Source: Corynebacterium sp. HMSC036D02 (GTDB lineage: Bacteria > Actinomycetota > Actinomycetes > Mycobacteriales > Mycobacteriaceae). Taken from it: a DNA stretch of 64,000 nt. A program made the position numbers and the translations under genes. The DNA is taken from contig NZ_KV827706.1 in NCBI RefSeq assembly GCF_001836165.1, positions 183,711-247,710 on the forward strand, written 5' to 3'. The notes below the pieces were generated by a model, which saw only the letters and a list, made by a program, of their open reading frames with translations, did no database searches and was not told where the DNA came from. This document shows positions 49,588 to 60,430 of this stretch, one piece after another (position 1 is the first letter of the stretch; the number at the start of each line of letters is the position of its first letter).

Positions 49588-49923
49588 ATGTCTCAAGGAC
49601 AGCGTCTCCGCACTTGTATCGCTACGCGCCAAAAGCATCCCGACACGGAACTGCTGAGGGTTGTCGCCGATAAGGGCGATCCCTCAGGGCGCCGTGTCGT
49701 TCCGGATCCCGGCCGCCGCCTTCCTGGAAGGGGAGCGTGGATAAGGCCTGATCTGGAAGCAGTAGAGCTGGCGGAGCGAACCCGTGCCTTCAGGCGCGCG
49801 CTCCGATTGTCCACAGACGTGGACACAGGTCACGTACGTGAGTACCTCGCTGCCAGGCAGCAGGTGCAGTCGGCGGGCTACAGCCCGTGCGACCCAGAGT
49901 TAAAAAGGAAGACCGAACACTGA
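49588..49923 (+). CDS. ylxR: YlxR (DUF448) RNA-binding protein
   Basis: A 111-residue basic protein with the YlxR motif (RTCIATRQKHPDTELLRVV, GRRLPGRGAWI). It commonly lies between nusA and infB; it is thought to bind RNA and to modulate RNase P or gene expression. AAGGAG precedes the ATG. TAGACT at 49519-49524 in the 120-bp gap could start transcription for the ylxR-infB part. Confidence 0.92.
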   Translation: MSQGQRLRTCIATRQKHPDTELLRVVADKGDPSGRRVVPDPGRRLPGRGAWIRPDLEAVELAERTRAFRRALRLSTDVDTGHVREYLAARQQVQSAGYSPCDPELKRKTEH

Positions 49924-50032
49924 TGAGCGCACAACCATGAAGCAGCATCAGCGATGAAAGTCCATAGCCATTAACTAGGGGTCAGGCCGTATTCCGCGGC
50001 CTTGGCTCCTAGAAAGATTAAAGAGGAGACAA

Positions 50033-52732
50033 GTGCCCGGAAAGCTACGTGTACACGAGTTGGCAAAGCAGCTCGGCGTAACCAGCAAGGAACTACTCGC
50101 CACGCTGAAGGAACAAGGCGAGTTCGTCAAGACCGCATCCTCGACCATCGAACCCCCGGTGATCAAGAAGATGCGTGCACACTACGAAGCTAAGGGTGGC
50201 GAGGACAAGGCAGCGGAGAAGAACGCGCCGGCAGCCACCCCAGCTTCTGCTGCCAAGAAGCCGGCAGAGAAGAAGCCTGCCGCTGCAGCAAAGCCAGGCC
50301 CGAAGCCAAGCGCCGCCCCTAAGCCCGGTGCTGCCCCGAAGCCGGGTGGCGCCCCGAAGCCGGGTGCCACGCCAAAGCCCAGTGGCGCACCGAAGCCTGG
50401 GGCACAGCGCAAGAACAACGAGAAGGGCGGCGAGCGCGCTGTCACTCCGCGCAGCATGCCGAAGCCTGGCGGCACCCGCCGCGTGGCCAACAACCCGTTC
50501 TCCACGGGTAGCTCCAGCGATCGTCCGAGCCCCGGACCTCGCCCAGGCGGTACCAAGGGACAGCGCTCCGCTGGCAAGCCCGGTGATAACCGTGGCGGCA
50601 AGGGCGGCGCACGCCCGCAGGGCGATGGCAACCGCAGCGGAGGACGTCGTCCTTCGCCGGCAATGATGCCTTCGCACCCGAACCCGGCCAGCATGCCGTC
50701 GAAGGCCGCTGGTAGCGGCGGCGGTGGTCGTGGTCGCGGCGGCCGCGGTGGCGGGCCCGGCCACGGCGGTCCTGGCCACGGTGGTTTCCGTGGACGCGGC
50801 GGTCGTCGCGGTGGCACCGCCGGTGCATTCGGCCGTCCGGGTGGCGCACCGCGTCGCGGAAAGAAGTCGAAGCGTCAGAAGCGCCATGAGTTTGAAGAGC
50901 AGCAGAAGCATGAGGTAGGCGGCGTACGTCTGCCTGACGGCGGCGGTAAGGTCGTACGCCTGCGTCGCGGTGCTTCCCTGGCTGACTTCGCTGAGAAGAT
51001 TGGTGCAGATCCTGCAGCATTGGTGCAGGCACTGTTCAACCTCGGTGAGATGGTGACTGCTACGGCTTCTGTCTCCGAAGACACCCTGCAGCTGCTGGGT
51101 TCGGAGATTAACTACGAGGTCCAGGTCGTCTCCCCTGAGGATGAGGACCGCGAGCTGCTCGAGTCCTTCGACCTGCAGTTCGGCGAGGACGAGGGTGGCG
51201 AAGAGGCACTTGAGAAGCGCCCGCCAGTTGTGACCGTGATGGGTCACGTTGACCACGGTAAGACTCGCCTTCTTGACACCATTCGTAAGACCAACGAGGG
51301 TGCCGGCGAGGCCGGTGGCATTACCCAGGGCATCGGCGCCTACCAAACCACGGTGGACCTCGAGGATGGTCCTCGCACCATCACCTTCCTGGATACCCCG
51401 GGTCACGAGGCCTTCACCGCTATGCGTGCCCGCGGTGCTAAGTCCACCGACTTGGCCATCCTGGTGGTTGCCGCCGATGACGGCGTGATGCCGCAGACTA
51501 TCGAGGCAATCAACCACGCGAAGGCAGCAGACATCCCTGTGGTTGTCGCGGTCAACAAGATTGATAAGCCGGAGGCTTCCCCGGACAAGATCCGTGGTCA
51601 GCTCACTGAGTACGGACTGGTTCCGGAAGAGTACGGTGGCGACACGATGTTCGTGGATATCTCCGCGAAGAACAACATCAACATTGATGATCTGCTCGAA
51701 GCCGTCATCCTGACGGCGGACGCTGCCTTGGAGCTCACCGCTAACCCGGACATGGATGCGCAGGGTTCTGCCATCGAGGCCCACCTCGACCGCGGCCGCG
51801 GTCCGGTGGCTACGGTCATCATCCAGCGCGGTACGCTGCGTATTGGTGATTCCATCGTGGTTGGTGACGCACACGGACGTGTGCGCCGCATGCTCGATGA
51901 GTTCGGCAACGACGTGGAAGAGGCAGGCCCGTCCCGCCCGGTCCAGGTGCAGGGTCTTAATGGTGTTCCTGGCGCCGGCGACAACCTCCTGGTTGTTGAG
52001 GATGACCGCGTGGCACGCCAGATTGCCGCACAGCGCGATGCTCGCAAGCGTTCTGCTCTGCAGGCAAAGGCTCGCAAGCGCGTCTCCCTCGAGGATCTGG
52101 ATGCAGTGCTCAAGGAAACCTCGACGCTCAACCTCATCCTCAAGGGCGACAACGCAGGTTCCGTGGAAGCGCTCGAAGATGCCCTGTTGGACATCGAGGT
52201 CGACGACGAGGTACAGCTCAACATCATCGACCGTGGTGTGGGCGCGGTGACGCAGACCAACGTCTCCCTGGCTGCCGCTTCGGACGCCATCATCATCGCC
52301 TTCAACGTTCGCGCTGAAGGCAAGGCCACCGAGGAAGCCAACGCTGAGGGCGTCGATATCCGCTACTACACGGTGATTTACCGCGCCATCGAAGAGGTTG
52401 AGGCAGCGCTGAAGGGCATGCTCAAGCCTATCTACGAGGAGCGCGACACCGGTGCGGCAGAGATCCGCGCGCTGTTCAAGTCCTCCGCCGTCGGCACCAT
52501 CGCCGGTTGTATGGTCACGGAGGGCAAGGTCAAGCGCAATGGCAAGGTGCGCCTGGTCCGCGACGGAAACGTCATTACCTCCGATGCCAAGATCGAGTCC
52601 CTGCGCCACGAGAAGGATGACGCAAACGAGATCAACGCCGGCTACGAGTGCGGTATGGTTCTGTCCTATCCGGATATTCAGGTAGGCGATATCATCCAGG
52701 CCTACGAAGAGGTCGAGGTCCCGCGCGACTAA
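50033..52732 (+). CDS. infB: Translation initiation factor IF-2
   Basis: An 899-residue GTPase that brings fMet-tRNA to the ribosome. N-terminal IF2-N motif ([13 protein letters not shown]), then a long low-complexity region (about 60-300) with [13 protein letters not shown] repeats followed by a Gly/Arg-rich part ([10 protein letters not shown]), then the G domain with [14 protein letters not shown] and NKID, and the C-terminal barrels. The gene starts with GTG with AGAGGAG upstream. A terminator follows. Confidence 0.97.
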   Translation: MPGKLRVHELAKQLGVTSKELLATLKEQGEFVKTASSTIEPPVIKKMRAHYEAKGGEDKAAEKNAPAATPASAAKKPAEKKPAAAAKPGPKPSAAPKPGAAPKPGGAPKPGATPKPSGAPKPGAQRKNNEKGGERAVTPRSMPKPGGTRRVANNPFSTGSSSDRPSPGPRPGGTKGQRSAGKPGDNRGGKGGARPQGDGNRSGGRRPSPAMMPSHPNPASMPSKAAGSGGGGRGRGGRGGGPGHGGPGHGGFRGRGGRRGGTAGAFGRPGGAPRRGKKSKRQKRHEFEEQQKHEVGGVRLPDGGGKVVRLRRGASLADFAEKIGADPAALVQALFNLGEMVTATASVSEDTLQLLGSEINYEVQVVSPEDEDRELLESFDLQFGEDEGGEEALEKRPPVVTVMGHVDHGKTRLLDTIRKTNEGAGEAGGITQGIGAYQTTVDLEDGPRTITFLDTPGHEAFTAMRARGAKSTDLAILVVAADDGVMPQTIEAINHAKAADIPVVVAVNKIDKPEASPDKIRGQLTEYGLVPEEYGGDTMFVDISAKNNINIDDLLEAVILTADAALELTANPDMDAQGSAIEAHLDRGRGPVATVIIQRGTLRIGDSIVVGDAHGRVRRMLDEFGNDVEEAGPSRPVQVQGLNGVPGAGDNLLVVEDDRVARQIAAQRDARKRSALQAKARKRVSLEDLDAVLKETSTLNLILKGDNAGSVEALEDALLDIEVDDEVQLNIIDRGVGAVTQTNVSLAAASDAIIIAFNVRAEGKATEEANAEGVDIRYYTVIYRAIEEVEAALKGMLKPIYEERDTGAAEIRALFKSSAVGTIAGCMVTEGKVKRNGKVRLVRDGNVITSDAKIESLRHEKDDANEINAGYECGMVLSYPDIQVGDIIQAYEEVEVPRD

Positions 52733-52754
52733 GCGCAAGAAACCTCAGGCAGTG

Positions 52755-52788
52755 AAGCCCAGCCAGGAAAGATTCTGGCTGGGCTTTC
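52755..52788 (+). terminator. Rho-independent terminator of infB
   Basis: A 12-bp perfect stem AAGCCCAGCCAG/CTGGCTGGGCTT with an 8-base loop, followed by TCC; the arm itself ends in TTT. TAGACT at 52824-52829 upstream of rbfA could restart transcription. Confidence 0.85.
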
Positions 52789-52862
52789 CTCATTTCGGCC
52801 GAAAGGTGCAGAATCGGTATCCTAGACTAGTTGCCAGTAACCGTACGTAAAGGAGCTTCACC

Positions 52863-53306
52863 ATGGTTGATCACGCCCGCGCCGCACGCATGGCAAAGCG
52901 CATTCAGACAATCGTCGCCAGTGCAATTGAGCGCCAAATTAAGGATCGCCGCCTTGAGCTGGTGACAATCACGGATGCCCGGGTCACGGGTGATCTCCAC
53001 GACGCCACCGTGTTCTACACGGTGCGTGGTACGGATATCGAGACCGAGCCTGATTATGACCAGGCAGCCGAAGCCCTCACCAGGGCTAAGGGGCAATTGC
53101 GCAAGATTGTGGGTGATGAGCTCTCCGTTCGTTTTACGCCGACGCTGTCCTTCGAGCTCGATACTGTCCCCGAGGCCTCCGCGCACATGGAGGAGCTGCT
53201 CGCCCGCGCCCGTGCCCGCGATGCGGAGCTAGCCAAGCTGAAGGAAGGTGCACAGCCCGCAGGCGACGCGAACCCGTACAAGACCTCGGACGAGGAAGAG
53301 GACTAA
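52863..53306 (+). CDS. rbfA: Ribosome-binding factor A
   Basis: A 147-residue factor for 16S rRNA 5'-end maturation. KH-like fold with [36 protein letters not shown] and [13 protein letters not shown]. The acidic C-terminal tail ends TSDEEED. AAAGGAG precedes the ATG. The next gene starts directly after its stop. Confidence 0.95.
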   Translation: MVDHARAARMAKRIQTIVASAIERQIKDRRLELVTITDARVTGDLHDATVFYTVRGTDIETEPDYDQAAEALTRAKGQLRKIVGDELSVRFTPTLSFELDTVPEASAHMEELLARARARDAELAKLKEGAQPAGDANPYKTSDEEED

Positions 53307-54269
53307 GTGTCGCGAACCAACTACGAAGCCGCAGTGGATGCGCTGGTGCAAGCCAGCAGCATTTGCATCATCACGCATTTGCGCCCAGACGCCGACGCCG
53401 TCGGCTCGGCAGCCGCCCTTACCCTGGCACTTCGCCAGCGCGGGAAGCAGACCCGCACCGTGATTGGCCAACGCCGTGATATTTCAGCCAACCTGTTTTC
53501 CATCCCCACGGTGGATGAGATTGAGTTGGTGGATGAGCTTCCACAAGGTTATGACCTCTATGTCACTGTGGACTGCGGCTCGATAGATAGGACGGGTTCG
53601 GTGGCCCAGGAAATCGAAGAAATGGCCGCCGTGGGCCGCGTCCTGTGCATCGACCACCACGCCTCCAACGATGGCTTCGGAGCCATCAATGTCGTGGATC
53701 CGGTATGCGAGTCCACCACGGTGGTGCTCCTGGACATCCTGGATAGGCTGTCCATCCAGATCGATCGCGTCATCGCGCACTGCCTGTACGCGGGCCTAGT
53801 CACCGATACCGGTAACTTCCGGTGGGGCCGCCCAGCGATGCATGATATCGCTGCGCGCCTGATGCTCTATGGTCTCGATACCAAGCAGATAGCGTTGGAA
53901 CTCATGGATTCCAGCACGGCCGATGACCTGCAGATGATTGGACGCGTGCTCTCAGGCCTCAGGATTGAGGAAGCAGGGGAGCACCGCCTCGCTGTTCTCT
54001 TCGTCCCGCATGAGGAGGTCAGCTCCCACGCCGATTCCGCGATTGAATCTTTCGTCGATTATGTCCGAGCCTTGAAGGGCACTGACATCGGCGTGGTCTT
54101 CAAGGAGCAAGCGCCTGATGTGTGGGCGGTGTCCCTGCGTTCCTCCGCCGTCAACTGTGCGGAAGTGGCCCTCACCTTTGGCGGCGGCGGGCATATTCCG
54201 GCTGCAGGTTATACCGCGCATGGAAACCCCGAGGAGGTTATCGCGCAGCTGGTAGGTGCGTTGTCCTAG
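53307..54269 (+). CDS. nrnA: DHH/DHHA1 phosphoesterase (NrnA-like)
   Basis: A 320-residue DHH-family enzyme, probably an oligoribonuclease/pAp phosphatase or cyclic dinucleotide breakdown enzyme. DHH motifs are LRPDADAVGSA, VDCGSIDRTG, IDHHASND and the DHHA1 glycine loop GGGGHIPAAGY. It starts with GTG directly after rbfA, the usual order in actinobacteria (Rv2837c homolog). Confidence 0.92.
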   Translation: MSRTNYEAAVDALVQASSICIITHLRPDADAVGSAAALTLALRQRGKQTRTVIGQRRDISANLFSIPTVDEIELVDELPQGYDLYVTVDCGSIDRTGSVAQEIEEMAAVGRVLCIDHHASNDGFGAINVVDPVCESTTVVLLDILDRLSIQIDRVIAHCLYAGLVTDTGNFRWGRPAMHDIAARLMLYGLDTKQIALELMDSSTADDLQMIGRVLSGLRIEEAGEHRLAVLFVPHEEVSSHADSAIESFVDYVRALKGTDIGVVFKEQAPDVWAVSLRSSAVNCAEVALTFGGGGHIPAAGYTAHGNPEEVIAQLVGALS

Positions 54270-55568
54270 ATGGTTTCCGAGCAACCAGTGAAGGTTTCTG
54301 CCGCTGAGGTCTTCCGCCTCGCCCTTCCTGCTCTGGGCGTTCTGGCGGCCATGCCGCTGTATTTATTGCTGGATACTGCGGTCGTCGGCCGTTTGGGGGC
54401 GGAGGATTTGGCCTCGCTTGGCGCAGCGGCCACGCTCCATTCGGTGGTTACCACCCAATTAACCTTTCTGTCTTATGGCACGACCGCGCGTGCGTCACGG
54501 CTGTTCGGCGCGGGGAAGCGCGAGGAGGCCGTCGCCGAGGGGGTGCAGGCAACGTGGGTTGCCGTGGGCGTTGGGATGGTGCTCGCCGTCATCATGTGGC
54601 TCTTCGCCGGGGTCTTTGCCACCTGGTTGACGGGTAACCCGGATACAGCGCGGGGGACCGCACAGTGGTTGCGGATTGCGGCCGTCGCCATTCCTTTTAC
54701 CCTCATCAACATGGCCGGCAACGGCTGGATGCGAGGTGTTCAAAACACCCGCAAGCCCCTCTACTTCACCCTGGCAGGTATGGTTCCCGGCGCCATCGCG
54801 GTGCCTATTTTCGTGCATGTGTGGGGGCTTGCAGGTTCCGCCCTGGCCACGGTGCTGGGGATGGGGATTATCGCGGCGTTCTTTGTAGCGGAGCTGCGTC
54901 GCGAGCATACCGGCTCGTGGGAGATTCGGTGGAGCGTGGTTCGTCGGCAGCTAGTGCTGGGACGTGACCTCATTGTGCGTTCGCTGAGCTTCCAAGTGGC
55001 GTTTCTGTCAGCGGCGGCCGTGGCCTCGCGTATCGGCACGGCGCAGCTCGCCGCGCATCAAATCATGATGCAGATGTGGAATTTCCTGTCCCTCGTTCTG
55101 GATTCCCTCGCGATCGCTGCCCAAGCCTTGACCGGCGCGGCATTGGGAGCGGGATCAGCGCGCTATGCCCGCACGGTGGGAACCAAGGTAACGCTCTACT
55201 CGACGTCCTTCTCCCTCGCGCTGGCAGCGGTACTGGGCCTTGGCTCCGCTTTTATCCCACGGATTTTTACCACGAGCCCGGAGGTCCTAGAGGTCATCTC
55301 CGGCCCCTGGTGGGTTATGACCTTCCTCGTCATTATTGGCGGCGTCGTCTTCGCCTTGGACGGCGTCCTCCTGGGGGCTGGGGACGCGGCCTTCCTCCGC
55401 ACGCTCACCCTCGCTTCGGTGCTTCTAGGCTTCCTTCCCGGCGTCTGGTTGGCCTTTGTTTTCGACACCGGCTTGACCGGGGTGTGGGGCGGGATTGCCG
55501 CGTTCATCCTCATCCGCATGGTGGGCGTGGTCTGGCGCTTCTACTCCATGCGGTGGGCGCGGGTCTAA
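54270..55568 (+). CDS. MATE family efflux transporter (DinF-like)
   Basis: A 432-residue protein with twelve membrane segments of the MATE/DinF family, abutting nrnA. Typical blocks are LLDTAVVGRLG, GAAATLHSVVTTQL, VLGMGIIAAFF and AHQIMMQMWNFLSLVLDSLAIAAQALTG. It should export drugs or metabolites by ion exchange; the substrate is unknown. Confidence 0.9.
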   Translation: MVSEQPVKVSAAEVFRLALPALGVLAAMPLYLLLDTAVVGRLGAEDLASLGAAATLHSVVTTQLTFLSYGTTARASRLFGAGKREEAVAEGVQATWVAVGVGMVLAVIMWLFAGVFATWLTGNPDTARGTAQWLRIAAVAIPFTLINMAGNGWMRGVQNTRKPLYFTLAGMVPGAIAVPIFVHVWGLAGSALATVLGMGIIAAFFVAELRREHTGSWEIRWSVVRRQLVLGRDLIVRSLSFQVAFLSAAAVASRIGTAQLAAHQIMMQMWNFLSLVLDSLAIAAQALTGAALGAGSARYARTVGTKVTLYSTSFSLALAAVLGLGSAFIPRIFTTSPEVLEVISGPWWVMTFLVIIGGVVFALDGVLLGAGDAAFLRTLTLASVLLGFLPGVWLAFVFDTGLTGVWGGIAAFILIRMVGVVWRFYSMRWARV

Positions 55569-55612
55569 GCCTGTGGTAGAAGTAGAGGGACTGTTCGTAT
55601 GAAGGAGGCGCT

Positions 55613-56434
55613 ATGACCACTTTGTGGGCCGTCTCCGATCTCCACGCGGCGGTGCGTGTGAACGGGGAACGTATCGATGAACTTGTCCCGCCGAACCCCA
55701 ACGATTGGCTGATTGTTGCCGGCGACGTGGCCGAGCGCATTGACCTTGTTATCAACACCTTGGCGCGGCTAAAGAACCGCTACGCCACCGTCATTTGGGT
55801 GCCCGGCAACCACGAGCTCTTCTCCCGCGGCCAGGACGCCTACCAGGGGCGCTCGAAATACGATCGCCTCGTTGAAGGCTGCCGGGAAATTGGCGTGATC
55901 ACCCCGGAGGATCCGTTTCCGGTATTTGGAGGGGTCACGGTGGTCCCGCTGTTTACGCTCTACGATTACAGCTTCCGTCCACCAGGCACCACGGTGGAAC
56001 AGGCGCTGGCGAGTGCGAAGGAGAAGCAGATCGTCATGACTGATGAATTTGCTATCGCCCCCTTCGTCGATGTGCGCGCGTGGTGCTGGGACCGCCTGGC
56101 CTATTCGATCAAGCGGCTGTCACGCGTCGAGGGTGAAACCGTCCTCATTAACCATTGGCCGCTGGTGCAGGAGCCGACGCTCTATTTGCGCTGGCCCGAA
56201 GTGGCCTTGTGGTGCGGCACCCGCCATACGCGTTCTTGGCCGCGGCGCTATAACGCTAAGGCAGTGATTTATGGTCACCTCCACATGCCTAATCGCGCCA
56301 ACGTTGACGGGGTAGACCACATTGAGGTGTCCCTGGGCTATCCGCGTGAGTGGCAGGCGCATGGCGGTCTTCAGTCCTGGCCGTACCCGGTGCTTACCAT
56401 CGATGAGAAGACGGGGAGGGCCGAGCATGCTTGA
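55613..56434 (+). CDS. pptH: Metallophosphoesterase, PptH-like
   Basis: A 273-residue calcineurin-like phosphoesterase with SDLHAAV, VAGDVAERI, WVPGNHELFSR, a His in INHWPLV and a GHLH (YGHLHMP). The neighbour pptT matches the M. tuberculosis Rv2795c-Rv2794c pair, where Rv2795c (PptH) removes the phosphopantetheine that PptT adds to acyl carrier proteins; the same role is inferred here. AAGGAGG precedes the ATG. It overlaps the next gene by eight bases. Confidence 0.85.
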   Translation: MTTLWAVSDLHAAVRVNGERIDELVPPNPNDWLIVAGDVAERIDLVINTLARLKNRYATVIWVPGNHELFSRGQDAYQGRSKYDRLVEGCREIGVITPEDPFPVFGGVTVVPLFTLYDYSFRPPGTTVEQALASAKEKQIVMTDEFAIAPFVDVRAWCWDRLAYSIKRLSRVEGETVLINHWPLVQEPTLYLRWPEVALWCGTRHTRSWPRRYNAKAVIYGHLHMPNRANVDGVDHIEVSLGYPREWQAHGGLQSWPYPVLTIDEKTGRAEHA

Positions 56435-57101
56435 GCCTTCTCTCTTCCCCGAGTCAGCGCGCTTTTGTTATGTGCGTACAGATGAGTCGATGACCAACCT
56501 TCTCAACTACCACCACCTATCCCCGGAAGAACGTTCTGTGGTCTCCCAGGCCGTGGACGTCCGCAAATCCGAGTTTGGGGATGCCCGCTGGTGTGCTCAC
56601 CAGGCCTTGAAGGAACTCAACTACACAGGTGATGAACCTATTCTGCGCGGTGAGCGGGGCATGCCATTGTGGCCGGAGGGCTATACCGGATCGATGACGC
56701 ACACCGAAGGTCTGCGCGCAGCTGTGGCAGCTCCCGCCACGCACGTGCGCTCTATGGGGCTTGACGCCGAGCCGGCGGAGCCTCTTCCGGAGCACGTGTT
56801 GACGATGATCGCGCGGCCAGGGGAGATGCCGCAGTTGGCGCAGTTGCACGCAGCCGGAATTTCCTGCCCGGACCGCCTCTTGTTCTGTGCGAAGGAAGCG
56901 ACCTACAAGACGTGGTTCCCCATGACTCGCCGCTGGCTCGATTTTGACCAGGCCGAGATCGATCTGCGCCTCGACGGCACTTTAGTTTCCTACCTTTTGG
57001 CGCGGCCGACCCCGGTGCCCTTCATTACTGGGCACTGGATAATCAGGGATGGCTATGTCATCGTTGCCACCGCTGTCCCCGCGCTTAACTTTGACCGTTA
57101 A
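56427..57101 (+). CDS. pptT: 4'-phosphopantetheinyl transferase
   Basis: A 224-residue PptT/Sfp-type enzyme that activates carrier proteins of fatty acid, mycolate and other synthases. Motifs: RGMPLWPEGYTGSMTHT, GLDAEPAEP (metal Asp and Glu) and FCAKEATYKTWFP (the WxxKE-like KEA...K block). The ATG at 56427 is inside the end of the phosphoesterase gene, with GGGAGG upstream. It converges on truB. Confidence 0.92.
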   Translation: MLEPSLFPESARFCYVRTDESMTNLLNYHHLSPEERSVVSQAVDVRKSEFGDARWCAHQALKELNYTGDEPILRGERGMPLWPEGYTGSMTHTEGLRAAVAAPATHVRSMGLDAEPAEPLPEHVLTMIARPGEMPQLAQLHAAGISCPDRLLFCAKEATYKTWFPMTRRWLDFDQAEIDLRLDGTLVSYLLARPTPVPFITGHWIIRDGYVIVATAVPALNFDR

Positions 57102-57110
57102 AGCAGGCAA

Positions 57111-59022
<1,912 letters not shown>

Positions 59023-59940
59023 ATGAAGATCATCCTCGACCTCGACACCGGAATCGACGATGCCCTAGCGCTCGCCTATGCCGTGGCGCACCCCGACCTC
59101 GAGCTGATCGGGGTAACGGGTACCTACGGCAACGTGCCGGTGGCTTTGGGAGTGCGCAACTCGCTGGCGTTGCTCGAGCTTCTCGACGCCGAGGAGGTCC
59201 CCGTCTTCACCGGCCCGACGCGGCCGGGCTTTCGCGTTGCTCCCATTTCAGCATTCATCCATGGCCGCAACGGCCTTGGGGAAGTACTTCTGCCTCCGCC
59301 GCGGCGCAAAGCCTACGACGATGCGGTCGGCTTCCTCATCCGTTCGGTCCGCGAGCATGGCGAGGACCTGGTTATTGTGCCAACGGGGCCGTCGACAAGC
59401 ATTGCAGCCGCCATGCGCGAGGACCCGGACTTTGCCCGCAACGCCCGCATCGTCATGATGGGCGGCGCGCTAACCGTGCCCGGAAACGTCACTCCTTATG
59501 CCGAGGCCAACGTCTTCCAAGATCCCCAAGCCACGGACTATGTCTTTCGCCATGCACAGAACCTCACGATGGTGGGGCTCGATGTCACGTTGCGCACGTT
59601 GCTCACCACGGAGCATACGAAGCAGTGGAGGGCCACGCGGACGGGCCGGATCTACGCGGACATCGTGGACTACTACATCCGCGCCTATAAAACGACGTCT
59701 CCGCACCTTGGTGGTTGCGGGCTCCACGACCCTTTAGCGGTAGCAGTGGCAGCCGATCCTTCGCTGGTCACCTGCCTCGACCTGAATCTGCGGTGTGAGG
59801 AGAACGGGCGCACGATCGGTGACCCGGAACGCCTTAACGACCCCACCACTCGCGTGGCCGTTGCTGTCGATGACGCGCGCTTCGTCGATGATTTGATGTC
59901 GAAGCTGGGCAGCCTCTATACTTCTACTTCGGCTTGCTGA
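59023..59940 (+). CDS. Nucleoside hydrolase
   Basis: A 305-residue enzyme of the inosine-uridine preferring hydrolase type, with DLDTGIDDALAL near the start (calcium-binding Asp cluster), GGALTVPGNVTPYAEANVFQDP and a late HDP (GLHDPLAV). It should split nucleosides to ribose and base for salvage. Its ATG follows the ribF stop directly. Confidence 0.93.
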   Translation: MKIILDLDTGIDDALALAYAVAHPDLELIGVTGTYGNVPVALGVRNSLALLELLDAEEVPVFTGPTRPGFRVAPISAFIHGRNGLGEVLLPPPRRKAYDDAVGFLIRSVREHGEDLVIVPTGPSTSIAAAMREDPDFARNARIVMMGGALTVPGNVTPYAEANVFQDPQATDYVFRHAQNLTMVGLDVTLRTLLTTEHTKQWRATRTGRIYADIVDYYIRAYKTTSPHLGGCGLHDPLAVAVAADPSLVTCLDLNLRCEENGRTIGDPERLNDPTTRVAVAVDDARFVDDLMSKLGSLYTSTSAC

Positions 59941-59965
59941 CTGCGGTCCACAGTAGTCACGGGCA

Positions 59966-60007
59966 GCGCCACCAAGGCGCAACATTTCATGTGGACTGAA
60001 ATACAAT
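59966..60007 (+). promoter_or_regulatory. Hairpin and possible rpsO promoter element
   Basis: In the 80-bp gap a 5-bp stem GCGCC/GGCGC (59966-59980) is followed by AACATTT, and TACAAT (60002-60007) matches a -10 box. If that box is used, transcription would start only about 6 bases before the rpsO ATG, downstream of its AGGAG, so the functional start may lie farther upstream. Confidence 0.4.
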
Positions 60008-60020
60008 AGGAGATTTTTCC

Positions 60021-60290
60021 ATGGCTTTGAGCACCGAGAAGAAGGCTGAAATCCTCAAGGAGTATGGCCTGCACGAGACCGACACTGGTTCCCCGGAGGC
60101 ACAGGTTGCGCTGCTGACTTCCCGCATCAACAACCTGACCGAGCACCTCAAGGACCACAAGCACGATCACCACTCCCGTCGTGGTCTGCTGCTCATGGTT
60201 GGTCGCCGTCGTGGCCTGCTGAAGTACCTGGCTGCTAACGACGTTGACCGTTACCGCGACCTGATTTCTCGCCTGGGTCTGCGCCGCTAA
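60021..60290 (+). CDS. rpsO: 30S ribosomal protein S15
   Basis: An 89-residue S15 with the core [22 protein letters not shown] and [19 protein letters not shown] precedes the ATG. The conserved order rpsO-pnp is kept, with a terminator between. Confidence 0.97.
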   Translation: MALSTEKKAEILKEYGLHETDTGSPEAQVALLTSRINNLTEHLKDHKHDHHSRRGLLLMVGRRRGLLKYLAANDVDRYRDLISRLGLRR

Positions 60291-60306
60291 GCGCTGAACT
60301 TTTCAA

Positions 60307-60334
60307 CCCCCGCACCTTGTGTGCGGGGGTTTTC
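60307..60334 (+). terminator. Rho-independent terminator of rpsO
   Basis: A 9-bp perfect stem CCCCCGCAC/GTGCGGGGG with a 5-base loop, followed by TTTTCTT. Confidence 0.9.
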
Positions 60335-60345
60335 TTGTCCCATCT

Positions 60346-60430
60346 GCTAAAATCCTTGGGCGTTGTCAAAAACATCGAAGAAGAGGCGGCACCGAAGATC
60401 GCCATGACAGCTCCAAGGAGAGTTTCATAC
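60346..60430 (+). promoter_or_regulatory. pnp promoter and leader
   Basis: TAAAAT (60348-60353), preceded by TGC, is an extended -10 right after the rpsO terminator; the leader of about 70 nt ends with AAGGAG at 60415-60420, 10 bases before the ATG. An actinobacterial pnp leader motif (actino-pnp) is described in the literature; I cannot confirm its fold here by eye. Confidence 0.45.

Noticed and set aside
50093..52738. Very long minus-strand open frame opposite infB
   Set aside because: It is a shadow of infB caused by GC-rich codon use; composition is low-complexity and no motif is seen.
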